NCBI RefSeq assembly: GCF_009766005.1
Contig: NZ_LMUK01000046.1
Location: 191,687-255,686, forward strand
Length of the DNA stretch: 64,000 nt
Origin: Bradyrhizobium sp. S69
GTDB taxonomy: Bacteria; Pseudomonadota; Alphaproteobacteria; Rhizobiales; Xanthobacteraceae
Reading direction: 5' to 3'
The position numbers and the translations under genes are program-made. The notes under the pieces were generated by a model. It had not been told where the DNA came from. It did no database searches and was given only the letters and a program-made list of their open reading frames with translations. Of this stretch, positions 61,770 through 64,000 are shown in pieces (the stretch's first letter is position 1; each line of letters starts with the position of its first letter).

Positions 61770-62087
61770 TACGATGTCACCTTGAATTTCCGGACGGCAT
61801 AAAAGCGCAGTCCCGCGATTGAGGACCTCATTGGCTGAATGACAGATGAATGCAGGCGGCGGCGTTATGCAAGCACAAGTCGCGCAAAAGCCATACTTGT
61901 TGGATTGGCGTCAAACGGTGCGGCGACGAGATCTCTGCCGGCCCACGTAATAAGCCACCGCAACGACCGGCACAAACAGGCAAAACCACCACCTGCCGAC
62001 GAAGACCCAGCGTTTCTCGATTTCGTCGGCAGGCTGGCGCGTGCAGGATCCAGGGGCTGATCCTCTGCGCGGGTATCCCGCTCCGGC
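61770..62087. other. Gap between FecR and DUF2147 genes
   Basis: 318 bp. On the minus strand a short Trp-rich hydrophobic segment (WWFCLFVPVVAVAYYVGRQR) can be read, but its frame has no ATG and no clear ribosome-binding site. No repeat family is seen. Confidence 0.4.
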
Positions 62088-62834
62088 TTAGCTCACGCGC
62101 TTCCATGTCTGGCCGCCGCAGAACATGCCGCCGAAGGCGCAGCCCTGGACCTTCAGGGCGTTGGGGCCCTTCATCGCGATGGTGGAGTCGTAATCGCTGC
62201 CGCTGTCCGGATCGTGAATCTGGCCGGTCCATTTCGAGCCCTGTGGCTTCATGCTGATCAGGATCTTCTCGCCGGTCTTCACGGCATAACCGCAGAGGTT
62301 CTGACCGCATTCCTCGATGCGAACGTTGCCCTTGTTTTCTTCAGTGGCCCAGATACCGAGCGGCGTGGTCGGGGCCGGCGCGGGGGCCGCGGCAACCGGA
62401 GCTGGCGACGGGGCGACGGCTGCGACCGCGATGGGAGCAGCGACCGGCGCGGCAATCGTGTTGGCGACGGCGGCCGGCGCAACTGGAGCGGTGGACGCGA
62501 TGGCGACCGGCGCGGCCGGCGCGCTGCTCGCCACCGGTGCGACGGGCTGCGGCGCGGGCGCCTTCACCGCCGTTGCGGGCGCGGTGTTCTGCACGGGCGC
62601 GGATGTATTCGAATTGTCGGCGACATTATCGTCGTCATCGGCGTGCTTGGACTTGAAGCCGAAATCGGCGCCGGAAAGGCCGGGCGCCGATATCTTGAGG
62701 CACGACAGCGAGTCGCAATTCCGCGGCAACTCGACGTGAACATGCTTGCCATTGACGTCGAAGGAAATCGAATTGCCGGCATGGGCGGCGGTGCTCGCCA
62801 TCAGCAGCGCCGCGAGAACGATGAGCTTCTTCAT
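62088..62834 (-). CDS. Exported DUF2147 protein with shared N-terminal module (paralogue of 63012 gene)
   Basis: 248 aa. Signal peptide MKKLIVLAALLMASTAAHA. N-terminal module of about 35 residues (ISFDVNGKHVHVELPRNCDS then LSCLKISAPG) with two Cys. A long Ala/Pro/Val linker follows, then a C-terminal DUF2147 domain (GIWATEENKGNVRIEECGQN, LCGYAVK, ALKVQGCAFGGMFCGG). DUF2147 proteins are periplasmic and of unknown function. TGGAGGCTCACATG precedes the start. Divergent from its paralogue. Confidence 0.9.
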   Translation of the reverse strand: MKKLIVLAALLMASTAAHAGNSISFDVNGKHVHVELPRNCDSLSCLKISAPGLSGADFGFKSKHADDDDNVADNSNTSAPVQNTAPATAVKAPAPQPVAPVASSAPAAPVAIASTAPVAPAAVANTIAAPVAAPIAVAAVAPSPAPVAAAPAPAPTTPLGIWATEENKGNVRIEECGQNLCGYAVKTGEKILISMKPQGSKWTGQIHDPDSGSDYDSTIAMKGPNALKVQGCAFGGMFCGGQTWKRVS

Positions 62835-63011
62835 GTGAGCCTCCAGGCGGTTGGGGCGGCCTGTGAATTGGCAGCCCGTGAATTGGCCTCGACCCTACGG
62901 CCGCGCGATGCCGCGTTCCGTGATCCACGTCACAGGGGGAGGGGGTGACTCACATCACATCGCCGATGCCGGATTCGGGCCTAGTTTTCGGAAAATGCCC
63001 GGAGACTTCTG

Positions 63012-63902
63012 ATGAGACTGTTTTTCTCTTTCGCCGCCTTGATGATGATCGGTTCGCCGGTTTACGCAGGCGATTCGATTTCCTTCGTGATCGGCGGACA
63101 TCGCGTTCACATCGAAGCGCCCCGGCATTGCAATTCGGCGTCGTGCGTCTCGGTTTCGATTCCGGGAATCTATGAAAAGCGCGGCCGCGATCGATCTGAC
63201 GATGACGATCGTAACCTGCCGCCTGCGCCGGTGCAGGCCTCCGTGATTCCGCCGGCCGGCAAGGCAACGCAACCCGTCGTCTGCGCGCCGCCGCCAGCGC
63301 CGGTGCGGCCGATCGCTTCCGCGGCACCGATGTCCGCATCGCCGCCGGCATCGCCAAATCCGCCACCGCGGCTTGCGCAACAGGCCGCGATGACGCCGCC
63401 ACCGCCGCCGGCATTGCCGCCGCCCCCGCCGTCACCGTCACCCTCGCCATCGGAATCCATCGTACACCCGGCCGATGTCGCGCGGCCCGTAGCGGACAGC
63501 ACCCTGCGAATCTCCAAGGTCTCGCATGAAGTCGACGAGCAGCCCGACGACACGCCGATCGGCGACTGGGAGACTCAGGGACGAAAGGGAATGGTTCGCA
63601 TCGAGCCATGCGGTCAGGCGTTGTGCGGCTATGTGCTCGATCCGTCGTTGAAGACCAAGGGCGAGACGGTGCTGGTCGACATGAAGTCGAAATCGACATC
63701 CGAATGGTCCGGCAGCGTCTATAGCCGTGACAGCGGCAACATTTATTACGGGACGATCGCGATGAAGGGGCCGAATTCGCTGTGGGTCGAAGCGTGCGCG
63801 CTGGGCCGCTTCTTCTGTTCCGGCAACATCTGGAGCCGGGCCGACATCAAGCCGCAGCGGCTGATTTCCGATCGGGGGATTTCGTCAGAGCCGCGATCCT
63901 AA
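63012..63902 (+). CDS. Exported DUF2147 protein, paralogue of 62088 gene
   Basis: 296 aa. Signal peptide MRLFFSFAALMMIGSPVYA. The N-terminal module ISFVIGGHRVHIEAPRHCNS then ASCVSVSIPG copies that of the divergent neighbour; the linker here is an Ala/Pro run with long Pro stretches. The C-terminal DUF2147 domain has PIGDWETQGRKGMVRIEPCG, LCGYVLD, TIAMKGPNSLWVEACALGRF and FCSG. A 25-residue tail follows. The divergent arrangement and shared modules point to duplication and inversion. Confidence 0.9.
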   Translation: MRLFFSFAALMMIGSPVYAGDSISFVIGGHRVHIEAPRHCNSASCVSVSIPGIYEKRGRDRSDDDDRNLPPAPVQASVIPPAGKATQPVVCAPPPAPVRPIASAAPMSASPPASPNPPPRLAQQAAMTPPPPPALPPPPPSPSPSPSESIVHPADVARPVADSTLRISKVSHEVDEQPDDTPIGDWETQGRKGMVRIEPCGQALCGYVLDPSLKTKGETVLVDMKSKSTSEWSGSVYSRDSGNIYYGTIAMKGPNSLWVEACALGRFFCSGNIWSRADIKPQRLISDRGISSEPRS

Positions 63903-63930
63903 GGTCGGCGATCGTAAGATAAGCGCGGCC

Positions 63931-63968
63931 AAAAAAAGCCCGGCGGCTGGAATGACCAGGCCGCCGAG
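63931..63968 (-). terminator. Terminator for a minus-strand gene beyond the window
   Basis: On the minus strand CGGCGGCCTGG-TCATT-CCAGCCGCCG is followed by GGCTTTTTTT. It suggests a minus-strand gene ends just beyond the right edge. Confidence 0.7.
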
Positions 63969-64000
63969 CGTTGTAAACTCGGGATGTGCGAAGCGTCAGA

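Noticed and set aside
61921..62060. Hydrophobic minus-strand segment WWFCLFVPVVAVAYYVG
   Set aside because: Its frame is bounded by a stop upstream with no ATG and no ribosome-binding site, so no gene is called.

Overview
The window looks like chromosomal DNA of a Bradyrhizobium-type alphaproteobacterium (Nitrobacteraceae). The evidence is the high G+C content and codon use of nearly all genes, ICE-type (Irr) iron boxes at bacterioferritin genes, a thiO-S-G-E-C operon, PRC-barrel, DUF2147, FecR and DUF4403 envelope genes, and many long palindromic intergenic repeats of the kind I associate with that genus. The assignment rests on recognition, not on a database search. I see no rRNA, tRNA, CRISPR array, insertion sequence or replication origin.

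Layout. 1-6.7 kb: a truncated WYL-type regulator divergent from a glutathione transferase, a D-2-hydroxyacid dehydrogenase, then ettA-tam and a lytic transglycosylase. 6.9-9.3 kb: two glycine-zipper secreted proteins, then an iron-storage pair (bfd, bfr), each with an upstream Irr-type palindrome. 9.4-18.6 kb: mixed small enzymes and small proteins, including an uninterrupted collagen-like protein, a Fis-type mini-regulator, an SDR, a J-domain protein, a CusF-like protein and a RidA protein, plus a roughly 560 bp structured non-coding element. 18.7-20.9 kb: a visibly lower-G+C island with a DUF262-HNH nuclease-like protein and small unknown genes; this is the best candidate for an undescribed (possibly anti-phage) system.

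21.2-26.3 kb: thiamine operon on the minus strand, led by a TPP riboswitch and closed by a terminator, with repeat elements inserted between thiS and thiG and between thiE and thiC. 26.4-33.8 kb: lytic transglycosylase, zinc-ribbon protein, two-component system divergent from a Ser/Gly-rich protein, two PRC-barrel proteins, dodecin, membrane metallophosphoesterase. 34-49.5 kb: orphan ABC solute-binding protein, two consecutive Tat-exported oxidoreductases, an NTT-like carrier, two aldehyde dehydrogenase loci with divergent partners, DipZ, aldo/keto reductase, M24 peptidase, SDR and two small overlapping membrane-protein genes.

49.9-64 kb: a small-molecule kinase, DUF4403 and L,D-transpeptidase envelope proteins, then a probable lipid locus (GT4 glycosyltransferase, PmtA-type methyltransferase, Mpo1/DUF962-like membrane protein, membrane-anchored class-III aminotransferase, phosphatidylserine decarboxylase, Nudix hydrolase), a FecR protein and two divergent DUF2147 paralogues. 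At least seven families of palindromic repeats fill most larger gaps.
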